DNA of 8,287 nucleotides from ZLKRG08 sp963977625. GTDB taxonomy: Bacteria > Actinomycetota > Actinomycetes > Nanopelagicales > Nanopelagicaceae. The notes under the pieces are model-generated. The model did not search any database and had not been told where the DNA came from. It was given only the letters and a program-made list of their open reading frames with translations. A program made the translations under genes and the position numbers. Where the stretch lies: the NCBI GenBank assembly GCA_963977625.1, contig CAXBPX010000057.1, positions 1 through 8,287 on the forward strand. The letters are read 5' to 3'. Below are positions 1 through 6,292 of the stretch, one piece after another (positions within the stretch are counted from its first letter, which is position 1; the number at the start of each line of letters is the position of its first letter).

Positions 1-456
1 TGTTCCGTTATAAAGAGATTGTGCTCGACCTCGTAATTCTGGTGAAATTGATTTAAAAATCACAGAACTTGCGGCCACCGAAAACATTGATGAACCAAGT
101 CCGCCTGCTGTTCTAAAAAATAGCAGTTGCCAGTAATTAGCAGCAATTCCGGTCAGAAATGTAGTTAGGGAAACCATGTAAACACCAGAAGCGAAAACGT
201 GGCGTTCGCCGAATTTATTTACCAGTTTTCCGGAAAATAAACCGCTGATAAATCGCATCACCGCAAATGATGAAATCACTAATCCAACTGCCGCAGCGCT
301 TACTCCAAATGATCGAGAGTAAATAGGAATGGAGGGAACTATGACTCCAAAACCAACGGCTACGAAAAACGAAGCCACTATTAAAGTTTGGACCTCTTTG
401 GGCAAGAGGCGCCAAGTCTCTAGAGTTTTAGTTGAACTGTTCGCCCGCAGCATCAT
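1..456 (-). CDS. MFS transporter, N-terminal part (runs off left edge)
   Basis: Partial major facilitator superfamily transporter of the inner membrane; 152 codons are visible and the C-terminal half lies outside the window. The translation starts MMLRANSSTKTLETW and then shows successive hydrophobic helices: a first TM with GFGVIVPSIPIYSRSFG, a loop with GKLVNKFGERHVF that fits MFS motif A between TM2 and TM3, and a TM4 segment with LLFFRTAGGLGSS that fits motif B. This layout resembles 12-TM DHA1 drug or sugar exporters, but the substrate cannot be read. I chose the ATG at 454-456; the adjacent ATG at 451-453 is equally possible, with AAGG just upstream. The start overlaps the 3' end of the DHA2 gene by 29 bases, so translation is probably coupled. 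Family is confident, substrate unknown. Confidence 0.85.
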   Translation of the reverse strand, partial: MMLRANSSTKTLETWRLLPKEVQTLIVASFFVAVGFGVIVPSIPIYSRSFGVSAAAVGLVISSFAVMRFISGLFSGKLVNKFGERHVFASGVYMVSLTTFLTGIAANYWQLLFFRTAGGLGSSMFSVAASSVIFKSISPELRGRAQSLYNGT

Positions 457-2026
457 CCTTGGCTTTTTTGTAATCTTCATTGGTCCGAAGTGGAATTTCC
501 TTAAGTGCTAGGGCTAGAAACACACCAGTTAAAGTAACTGGTGCAGCAGTGAAGAATACAAAGTGGAATGAATTTACGAACGATTGCAGTACCGTCTGTT
601 GAATATCTGCAGGGAGCTGTTTTATTAAAGCAGAATTATTGGTAAGTGCTTTTAATTTTGCAGGATCAAATCCTGCGACCGCATCTGGATTCTTTTGCGC
701 CAACTCCGTAAAACCGCTCTGCATGTAATGTGCAATTCGATTGGTGAGAATTGAACCGAATAGAGCAGTTCCAAAAACTGCTCCAAGTGAGCGGAAGAAA
801 GTGTTTGATGAGGTGGCCACACCCATATCGCGCATATCTACTGAATTTTGCAACGCAATCACAATGGTCTGCATTGATAGACCAAGTCCCATTCCAACTA
901 ATAATGAATAAATTGCGATTTGCCAATAAGGTGTATCAATTTGCAAACGAGTCATCAAAATTAAACCAAATGTCATAATGGCAGTACCCGCCAATGGATA
1001 ACGTTTATAGTGTCCATGCTTGGTGATTGATTTTCCGCTGTAAATAGACATAGTCAAAATACCGAGCATCAACGGAATTAATTTGATACCTGCGGATGAA
1101 GCTGAAAAACCTTTAACCACCTGCATATACAAAGGAAGCATCACAATCGCGCCAAACATACCCGCGCCAATAACTGCGCCTAAAAGTGATGTGATATTAA
1201 ATGTGTGATTCTGAAATAAATGTAACGGCAGAATCGGTTCTTTGGCTCTTTTTTCCTGCTTAAAGAAAAGTACTCCGACAATTAATCCGATTGCTAAATA
1301 AATTAAGGTGCGGCTATCGGTCCAACCATGTTCTGGGCCGTATACAGATAGCGTTAATAAGATTGGAACGACAGATCCGATTAGCAATATTGCGCCAAGG
1401 TAGTCAATCGAATGTTCGCGTTTGATTTTTGGAATGTGCAGTACCGCAGATGTAACGACTAATGACAAAAGCCCAAAAGGAATGTTGATATAAAAAATCC
1501 AACGCCATCCGGTTACGCCAAAGATAGTGGCATGATCTGAAAAGTAACCACCAAGCAATGGACCAGCTACCGAAGAGAGTCCCCACACTGCACCGAAGTA
1601 ACCTTGATAACGACCGCGTTCGCGCGGCGGAACAATATCTCCAATGATTACGAAAGTTAGCGCCATTAAGCCACCAGCGCCTAAACCTTGTAGTGCGCGA
1701 GTTGCAATTAATTGCGTCATGTTCTGTGATGCGCCAGCCAGTGCAGATCCAATTAAGAAAGTCACAATTGCAAATTGAAAAACAATACGACGACCATAAA
1801 GATCAGAGATTTTTCCATATAAAGGGGTAGCCGCTGTTGAAGTTAATAAATAGGCAGTAACCACCCAGGTGTAATGGTTCAAACCATTGAATTCTTCTAC
1901 AATATTTTTCAGTGCCGTCGAAACAATTGTTTGATCCAGCGCGGCAAGTAGCAAGCCGGTCATCAGACCGCTAAGAATCACCATGATTTCTTTATGAGTG
2001 TGTTCTTTTTGCATTTCTTTAGACAT
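428..2026 (-). CDS. DHA2-type MFS multidrug exporter, 14 TM
   Basis: Proton-driven efflux permease of the EmrB/QacA (DHA2) group in the cytoplasmic membrane. The 532 residues are usual for the 14-TM form. TM1 holds LDQTIVSTALKNI (about 30-42, motif D1). Motif A is GKISDLYGRR (71-80), followed by RALQGLGAGG (110-119, motif B) and, in TM5, the antiporter motif C as GPLLGGYF (155-162). The tail from about 512 is hydrophilic and charged. The gene lies 29 bp after greA on the same strand, and a second MFS gene overlaps its end. The ATG at 2024-2026 has no Shine-Dalgarno sequence, but TAGCAT stands 7 bases upstream, which fits a leaderless promoter of its own. An in-frame ATG four codons later (2012-2014) is an alternative start. 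Substrate unknown; no adjacent regulator gene is visible. Confidence 0.93.
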   Translation of the reverse strand: MSKEMQKEHTHKEIMVILSGLMTGLLLAALDQTIVSTALKNIVEEFNGLNHYTWVVTAYLLTSTAATPLYGKISDLYGRRIVFQFAIVTFLIGSALAGASQNMTQLIATRALQGLGAGGLMALTFVIIGDIVPPRERGRYQGYFGAVWGLSSVAGPLLGGYFSDHATIFGVTGWRWIFYINIPFGLLSLVVTSAVLHIPKIKREHSIDYLGAILLIGSVVPILLTLSVYGPEHGWTDSRTLIYLAIGLIVGVLFFKQEKRAKEPILPLHLFQNHTFNITSLLGAVIGAGMFGAIVMLPLYMQVVKGFSASSAGIKLIPLMLGILTMSIYSGKSITKHGHYKRYPLAGTAIMTFGLILMTRLQIDTPYWQIAIYSLLVGMGLGLSMQTIVIALQNSVDMRDMGVATSSNTFFRSLGAVFGTALFGSILTNRIAHYMQSGFTELAQKNPDAVAGFDPAKLKALTNNSALIKQLPADIQQTVLQSFVNSFHFVFFTAAPVTLTGVFLALALKEIPLRTNEDYKKAKDDAAGEQFN

Positions 2027-2039
2027 AAGGGAAATGCTA
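2027..2039 (-). promoter_or_regulatory. candidate leaderless -10 box for the DHA2 exporter
   Basis: On the minus strand TAGCAT (2039-2034) matches the actinobacterial -10 form TANNNT and is followed by 7 bases and then the ATG at 2026. That spacing would place transcription start at or next to the start codon. No Shine-Dalgarno sequence is present, which agrees with a leaderless message. No -35 is evident. This is inference from a short motif. Confidence 0.4.
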
Positions 2040-2055
2040 TCGGTAACTTCGCTTT

Positions 2056-2529
2056 CTAGACGAAAGGCTGAGCTTCAAGAATTGCGACTTGAAAAGTTTT
2101 TCCATTCGGTGCGGTATATGCAACGGTATCGCCAATCTTTTTTCCCAATACTGCACTTCCAAGCGGTGATTTCTCTGAATATACATCTAAGTCACCAGAT
2201 GAAATTTCTCTTGAACCAAGCAAAAATTTCAATTCATCACCAGCAAAATCAACGGTAATAATCATTCCTGGACCAACAACACCTGCTTCGCCAACTGGTG
2301 GCGCACCAATATGTGCATGTTCGAGCATATGTTTTAACTGTTTAATGCGCGCTTCATTTTTGCCTTGCTCTTCACGAGCTGCGTGGTAACCACCATTCTC
2401 TTTCAAATCACCTTCAGCGCGCGCAGCTTCTATTTTCTTAACAATTTCAGCGCGCTTAGGTCCTTCGAGTTCGGCAAGTTCTGCTGCTAAACGATCTGCA
2501 GCTTCTTGGGTTAACCAGGTTTGAGTCAT
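2056..2529 (-). CDS. greA: Transcription elongation factor GreA
   Basis: Binds RNA polymerase through the secondary channel and stimulates cleavage of backtracked RNA, rescuing stalled elongation complexes. The 157 residues match the family's usual length. The N-terminal half is an antiparallel coiled coil (about 5-75) whose tip carries EGDLKENGGYHAAREEQ, with the acidic D and E that position catalytic magnesium. The C-terminal half is the FKBP-like domain, with LLGSREISSGDLDVYS, SPLGSAVLGKKIGD and APNGKTFQV. The ATG at 2527-2529 gives the standard N-terminus (MTQTWLTQEAADRL). No clear Shine-Dalgarno precedes it; TACACT stands 11 bases upstream as a weak -10 candidate. It lies 26 bp after DUF4307 on the same strand, an order also found in mycobacteria (Rv1081c-Rv1080c, from memory). 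Confidence 0.97.
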   Translation of the reverse strand: MTQTWLTQEAADRLAAELAELEGPKRAEIVKKIEAARAEGDLKENGGYHAAREEQGKNEARIKQLKHMLEHAHIGAPPVGEAGVVGPGMIITVDFAGDELKFLLGSREISSGDLDVYSEKSPLGSAVLGKKIGDTVAYTAPNGKTFQVAILEAQPFV

Positions 2530-2555
2530 AGTGATGGATAAGTGTAGGCAAAAGA

Positions 2556-2939
2556 TTAATCAGCAGCAAAGCAGCGAACTACCGATGCCGAAACCGAGTG
2601 CGAACGAGTTGGAATTTCGGTACTCACCCTTAAGTTCTTTTCACCAGCAGGAATTCGATGCACTATTTCTCCAACAATGATTTTGTCTATATCAATTGCG
2701 GTCAAGGTGCAATCAATTGCTTGATTTGGATTGTTTCGCGTAATTTCAAAAGTGATGCCCATGGACTTTTCATTTAACTCTTTAAATGAAAGTAAGTTGG
2801 CTGAAACCGTGGGATTAGCATGATAAAAACCAACCCAAAATAGCCAGCCTATTAATGCAATGAAAATCGCATAGGGTAGAAAGCGCAGCGGGCTTCTTTT
2901 GCGACCGTAGCGGTCATCCATATCCAGTGCACTACTCAT
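2556..2939 (-). CDS. DUF4307 family membrane-anchored protein
   Basis: A 127-residue protein of unknown function: a short basic cytoplasmic N-terminus (DDRYGRKRSP, about 8-17), one TM helix (about 20-38, FLPYAIFIALIGWLFWVGF), then an extracytoplasmic domain of roughly 88 residues, probably beta-rich, with two cysteines (about 77 and 123) that could form a disulfide. The DxRYG...R start and the single TM followed by the outer domain are typical of actinobacterial DUF4307, found next to greA and mca. I use the ATG at 2937-2939 because GAGAG lies 10 bases upstream and the family begins near here. The open frame continues to 3092, but that extension is antisense to the small membrane gene and does not look protein-like. 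The start is only 18 bp from the divergent gene. Family confident, function unknown. Confidence 0.85.
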   Translation of the reverse strand: MSSALDMDDRYGRKRSPLRFLPYAIFIALIGWLFWVGFYHANPTVSANLLSFKELNEKSMGITFEITRNNPNQAIDCTLTAIDIDKIIVGEIVHRIPAGEKNLRVSTEIPTRSHSVSASVVRCFAAD

Positions 2940-2945
2940 AAGCGG

Positions 2946-2957
2946 TATTCTCTCACT
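2946..2957 (+). promoter_or_regulatory. candidate leaderless -10 box for the plus-strand unit
   Basis: TATTCT (2946-2951) fits TANNNT and is followed by exactly 6 bases (CTCACT) and the ATG at 2958, the geometry of actinobacterial leaderless promoters. No Shine-Dalgarno sequence stands at the usual distance. The box lies inside the 18-bp gap between divergent start codons, so any -35 contacts would fall within the DUF4307 coding region. Inference from motif and spacing only. Confidence 0.5.
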
Positions 2958-3098
2958 ATGAACAATGTGACTAAAACCAGCTATGACGTAGGAGTTGCTG
3001 GATCCATAACTATGATTGTGCTGACCGTGGCAGTTGTTGTGTTGCTTCGTAGTTTTTACAAGCGTTTTACAAATGTTCGAAAAGACGATCAAAAGTAG
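2958..3098 (+). CDS. Small single-TM membrane protein (46 aa)
   Basis: Short gene, ATG at 2958-2960, TAG at 3096-3098, placed directly against the ATG of the SURF1 gene at 3099. The protein starts MNNVTKTSYDVGVAG, has one hydrophobic helix (about 12-31, rich in V, L, I, T), then a basic tail with RSFYKRFTNVRKDDQK. By the positive-inside rule the tail would be cytoplasmic and the N-terminus outside. The pattern of one TM followed by LLRSF/Y-K-R-F resembles the small membrane proteins next to mca in other actinobacteria (the Rv1083 position in M. tuberculosis, from memory). Function unknown. Support comes from the perfect abutment with surf1, the leaderless -10 box upstream, and the good TM plus basic-tail design. 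The alternative is a chance ORF, which I find less likely. Confidence 0.7.
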   Translation: MNNVTKTSYDVGVAGSITMIVLTVAVVVLLRSFYKRFTNVRKDDQK

Positions 3099-3746
3099 AT
3101 GAAAAAATTTTGGCAGTGGCTTGGCACTGCCCTGTTAGTTGCCATTTTTTTATCATTAGCAAATTGGCAATGGAATCGCGCAGCAGAATTAAAGAAGCCA
3201 ATCGAAGTAGATCAGAGTATCGCTCCTATAGATTCGGTGATTGCTCCAAATGATTCAGTCACAGATTCAATTATTGGTCGAAAAGTTTCGGTAGCTGGTG
3301 AATTTGTAAGTAACTGGATTGCGCCAGGACAAGCAGAAAATAAAACTTGGGATGTTGGATTATTTAAAACCGAAGATAACGCCATGATTTTAGTGGTCAG
3401 AGGTTTCCATAAAAATGAAATTCCCCAACTTGGCAAAAGCAAAATAGTGGGATATTTAGTGCCACCACAAAGTAAGAATGTTGGCGAGAATAAAGATAAT
3501 CAGATTAATCGTGTTGATAGTGCGCTCTTTGTAACAAAAACCGAACTACCTCTTTATGCGCCATTCATCCAAGCGATTTCCGAAGATCCAGATATGGGTT
3601 ACCAACAAGTGCCATTTGAATTGGGTAAAAAAGTGCCAGGTTTTTACTGGCAACATATTTCATATGTGGTGATCTGGTTTCTATTTGCGCTAACTGCCAT
3701 TTATTTAATGATTTACCAACGCAGGTTAGATAAGGTGGCACAATGA
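3099..3746 (+). CDS. SURF1-like cytochrome c oxidase assembly protein
   Basis: SURF1-family inner-membrane protein, linked in the family to haem insertion or assembly of aa3-type cytochrome c oxidase. The 215 residues show the family plan: TM1 (about 5-22) followed at once by the signature ANWQWNRAAELK (21-32), an extracytoplasmic domain with KVSVAGEFV (62-70) and MILVVRGF (96-103), and TM2 with H186, Y189 and W193 in the usual H-x-x-Y-x-x-x-W arrangement (QHISYVVIWF), ending in a basic cytoplasmic tail. It is somewhat shorter than many actinobacterial SURF1 proteins. No oxidase subunit is in the window. It starts on the base after the stop of the small membrane gene, and its TGA overlaps the next ATG (ATGA, 3743-3746), so it is in an operon with both. 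Family confident; exact role inferred. Confidence 0.88.
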   Translation: MKKFWQWLGTALLVAIFLSLANWQWNRAAELKKPIEVDQSIAPIDSVIAPNDSVTDSIIGRKVSVAGEFVSNWIAPGQAENKTWDVGLFKTEDNAMILVVRGFHKNEIPQLGKSKIVGYLVPPQSKNVGENKDNQINRVDSALFVTKTELPLYAPFIQAISEDPDMGYQQVPFELGKKVPGFYWQHISYVVIWFLFALTAIYLMIYQRRLDKVAQ

Positions 3747-4048
3747 AATTTGATCTGTTATCCCGCTATCGCTTTATGGCTATTGTGGCTGGCGTAATGT
3801 CGCTCTTACTCTGGTTTGTTTACATGCCGGTCAAATACATCCTTAACAACGATAGCCTGCATCAAGCCACCATTTGGATTCCAATGGTGCATGGTTATCT
3901 TTACCCAATTTACGTGCTCTTTGCGATTCAATTTTCGGTCGCAAAGCGTTGGAAAACGCTCAATATTTTGGGGCTAATTTTGGCGGGCACTTTGCCGATT
4001 GCTTCAATTTGGGCAGAGCGTTATGTGGTTAGAAAGTATGGCCAGTAA
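3743..4048 (+). CDS. DUF3817 integral membrane protein
   Basis: A 101-residue polytopic membrane protein with about three hydrophobic segments (near 10-30, 42-65 and 72-90). It carries features typical of DUF3817: RYRFMAIVAGVMSLLLW at the N-terminus, MPVKYI (28-33), VHGYLYPIYVLFA (49-61) and, near the end, GTLPIASIWAERYV. The function of this family is not established. The ATG at 3743 shares four bases with the surf1 stop and has AAGGTG a few bases upstream, so the start is firm. Its stop lies 11 bases inside the next gene's start, again pointing to coupled translation. Confidence 0.87.
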   Translation: MKFDLLSRYRFMAIVAGVMSLLLWFVYMPVKYILNNDSLHQATIWIPMVHGYLYPIYVLFAIQFSVAKRWKTLNILGLILAGTLPIASIWAERYVVRKYGQ

Positions 4049-4823
4049 TTTAATTGGCTCAATTAAGCAGCTGATTAAAGCGCTGCTTTATCCCTGGTAT
4101 GAAAAACGTTTAATCAGAAAACTTGATTTCAACCAGACTCCACACCACATCGGAATCATTGTTGATGGCAATCGCCGTTGGGCGAAAGCAAATACCGTGG
4201 CTACTAAAAGTGGCCATGAAGCCGGCGCCAACAAAATAAGCGAGTTCTTAATTTGGTGCGAAGAGGCTCAAGTAAAAATTGTGACGGTTTGGTTGCTCTC
4301 TACTGATAATTTCAAACGTAGCCAAGCAGAGCTAGACGAACTTTTAAAAATAATTTCTAATTTAGTTGAAGAGCTTTCAGCAACCAAGCGATGGAATGTC
4401 CGCTTAGTCGGCGCATTAGATGTGTTGCCAGAATGGATGGCCGATCAATTCAAGAAATTACCGGTTAATAGCGGAGCGAAATTGGATGTAAATGTGGCAA
4501 TTGGCTACGGGGGACGTCGCGAAATTGTTGATGCAATGAAGTCCTATTTGCATTTTGAAAGAGATAAGGGTGCATCTATCGAACAGGCAGCTGCAGATTT
4601 ATCGGTAGAGGTAATATCTAAATATTTATACACCGCCGGCCAGCCAGATCCCGATCTATTGATTCGAACATCTGGAGAACAACGTTTAGGTGGATTCCTG
4701 CTCTGGCAATCAACGCACTCAGAGTTTTATTTCTGTGAAGCTTATTGGCCAGATTTTCGTCGCGTGGATTTTCTACGTGCACTTCGCTCTTACGCCCAAC
4801 GCCATCGCCGTTTCGGCAAGTAA
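4038..4823 (+). CDS. Short-chain type Z-isoprenyl diphosphate synthase (UppS family)
   Basis: Cytosolic cis-prenyltransferase that condenses isopentenyl diphosphate onto an allylic primer with Z geometry. Taking the ATG at 4038 gives 261 residues. HIGIIVDGNRRWAK (37-50) holds the catalytic Asp of DGNRRW (D43). WLLSTDN (85-91) corresponds to AFSTEN of long-chain UppS. GYGGRREIVDA (157-167), PDPDLLIRTSGEQRLGGF (203-220) and the final SEFYF...WPDFRRVDFLRAL are the remaining family blocks. The bulky LL before STDN and the GGRREIVDA, SGEQRL and FLLWQS wording resemble M. tuberculosis Rv1086, a C15 (Z,E-farnesyl) synthase, more than decaprenyl synthase; I therefore infer a short product. The open frame extends to 3999, but homology begins after 4038, with AGAAAG just upstream. 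It overlaps DUF3817 by 11 bases. Confidence 0.92.
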   Translation: MASNLIGSIKQLIKALLYPWYEKRLIRKLDFNQTPHHIGIIVDGNRRWAKANTVATKSGHEAGANKISEFLIWCEEAQVKIVTVWLLSTDNFKRSQAELDELLKIISNLVEELSATKRWNVRLVGALDVLPEWMADQFKKLPVNSGAKLDVNVAIGYGGRREIVDAMKSYLHFERDKGASIEQAAADLSVEVISKYLYTAGQPDPDLLIRTSGEQRLGGFLLWQSTHSEFYFCEAYWPDFRRVDFLRALRSYAQRHRRFGK

Positions 4824-4840
4824 TTAACCAAATTTTTACC

Positions 4841-4856
4841 CACGCGCTGGGGCGTG
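4841..4856. repeat. short inverted repeat in the gap before phoH2
   Basis: CACGC (4841-4845) and GCGTG (4852-4856) can form a 5-bp stem with a 6-base loop, 17 bases after the prenyl synthase stop. No run of T follows, so it is not a standard intrinsic terminator. Beyond the repeats listed separately, I see nothing else firm in the 128-bp gap 4824-4951. Confidence 0.35.
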
Positions 4857-4859
4857 TCG

Positions 4860-4870
4860 TGTCCGATTTG
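4860..4870 (+). repeat. 11-bp motif TGTCCGATTTG, copy 1 (upstream of phoH2)
   Basis: The sequence TGTCCGATTTG occurs here on the plus strand and again, exactly, on the minus strand at 6353-6343, just after phoH2. Both copies are intergenic and both point toward the gene. The matched stretch continues imperfectly with (T/C)C on the 3' side. It could be an operator or a promoter element; the factor is unknown. Confidence 0.55.
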
Positions 4871-4951
4871 TCTAAAGGTGGGCGTAACTTTTAACTGCTT
4901 TCCCCGCGTGATTCCGCAAGGACTGAAGACAACTAAAGAATCGAGCCAGGC

Positions 4952-6289
4952 TTGTCTGCTTCAAATAGCGCAAGAAAACATTTAAAGAAGACCTATGTTT
5001 TAGATACCAGCGTATTGCTAGCAGACCCCCAAGCTCTCAAACGATTTGCCGAACATGAAGTAGTAATTCCGATTGCGGTTATTGGCGAATTAGAGACTAA
5101 ACGTGATCATCCCGAATTAGGTTTTTTCGCTCGCGGCGCGCTACGTGCATTAGATGAATTAAGAATTGCAAATGGTCGATTAGATCAACCAATTCAAATT
5201 ACCGAAGAAGGCGGCACGCTTTCGGTCGAACTAAACCACACAGATTTAAGTGCGCTACCGCAAGGATTTTTACGCGACGGTACAAATGATTCACGCATTT
5301 TGGCGATTGCAAAAAATTTAATGTCAGATGGAAAAGATGTAGTTCTGGTAACTAAAGATTTACCGTTGCGAGTAAAAGCATCTTCAGTTGGCGTTGAAGC
5401 CGAAGAATATCGCGCGGAATTAGTTATGAATTCTGGCTGGACCGGCATGGTCGAAGAAACAGTGCCAGGAAAAATTATTGATGAGTTATATGCTCATGAT
5501 CGAACACATTATGTTTTTAATGACGAATCCGCAAAGAGTCATCCAGTTCATACCGGCGTGGTGCTACATTCCGAAAAAGGAAGTGCCTTAGCGCGAATTA
5601 CTGCAAGTGGCGAATTGCAATTAGTACGCGGTGATCGCACGGCATTTGGATTACATGGGCGCAGCGCCGAACAACGAGTCGCACTTGATTTATTACTTGA
5701 TCCAGAGATTGGAATTATCTCTTTAGGTGGTCGCGCCGGAACCGGTAAATCTGCACTTGCGTTAGCTGCTGGTTTAGAAGCAGTGATGGAACGTCGCCAA
5801 CATAAGAAAGTTGTGATCTTCCGTCCGCTCTATCCAGTTGGTGGACAAGAACTTGGATATCTACCTGGTTCCGAAGGGGAGAAGATGTCCCCTTGGGCCC
5901 AAGCGGTTTTCGATACTTTAGGCGCTTTGGTTAGCCAGCCGGTCATCGATGAAATTCTGGCCCGCGGACTTATCGAAGTACTTCCGCTTACCCATATCCG
6001 CGGCCGATCTCTGCACGATGCCTTTGTAATCGTTGATGAAGCCCAATCACTAGAACGCGGTGTGCTTTTGACAGTCCTTTCAAGAATTGGCCAACAATCC
6101 CGAGTGGTCTTAACTCACGATGTTGCCCAACGCGACAACTTGCGCGTGGGTCGCCACGATGGCGTGGTGGCAGTCGTGGAAACCTTGAAGGGCAATCCAC
6201 TCTTTGCTCACGTCACCCTTACTAGAAGCGAGCGCTCGCAAATCGCTGCCTTGGTGACCGAGCTTTTGGAAGGCCCCGTAGTCATTTAG
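4952..6289 (+). CDS. phoH2: PIN domain / PhoH-like ATPase (PhoH2)
   Basis: Two-domain RNA-processing protein; the mycobacterial PhoH2 is a sequence-specific RNA helicase and RNase. The 445 residues have an N-terminal PIN ribonuclease domain (about 14-150) with acidic residues at YVLDTSVLL (D18), GELE (E46), NDSRILAIA (D113) and VTKD (D136), all four present. The C-terminal PhoH P-loop domain (about 235-440) has Walker A GGRAGTGKS (259-267) and Walker B FVIVDEAQ (358-365), then THDVAQRDNLRVGRHDG. Both active sites look intact. The start is uncertain: no ATG or GTG is available between the in-frame TAA at 4934-4936 and the conserved N-terminus, so the TTG at 4952 is the best choice, with AGG only one base away. 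In M. tuberculosis a small antitoxin gene, phoAT, precedes phoH2; no clear equivalent is seen here. Confidence 0.93.
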   Translation: MSASNSARKHLKKTYVLDTSVLLADPQALKRFAEHEVVIPIAVIGELETKRDHPELGFFARGALRALDELRIANGRLDQPIQITEEGGTLSVELNHTDLSALPQGFLRDGTNDSRILAIAKNLMSDGKDVVLVTKDLPLRVKASSVGVEAEEYRAELVMNSGWTGMVEETVPGKIIDELYAHDRTHYVFNDESAKSHPVHTGVVLHSEKGSALARITASGELQLVRGDRTAFGLHGRSAEQRVALDLLLDPEIGIISLGGRAGTGKSALALAAGLEAVMERRQHKKVVIFRPLYPVGGQELGYLPGSEGEKMSPWAQAVFDTLGALVSQPVIDEILARGLIEVLPLTHIRGRSLHDAFVIVDEAQSLERGVLLTVLSRIGQQSRVVLTHDVAQRDNLRVGRHDGVVAVVETLKGNPLFAHVTLTRSERSQIAALVTELLEGPVVI

Positions 6290-6292
6290 CTC

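Noticed and set aside
215..415. 66-codon minus-strand frame and the overlapping plus-strand frame 329-511
   Set aside because: Both are shadows of the partial MFS gene at 1-456, whose own frame shows clear TM and motif structure.
2940..3092. N-terminal extension of DUF4307 to a start at 3092
   Set aside because: The extra residues are His/Asn/Ser-rich, lie antisense to the small membrane gene, and do not fit the DUF4307 N-terminus, which begins with the DxRYG region after 2939.
4854..4863. Tandem GACAC pentamers on the minus strand as a WhiA-type site
   Set aside because: The 5-base motif is too short to be convincing, and its link to phoH2 or the prenyl synthase would be guesswork.
4824..4951. 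Intrinsic terminator after the prenyl synthase gene
   Set aside because: The 5-bp stem at 4841-4856 is short and no T-run follows.
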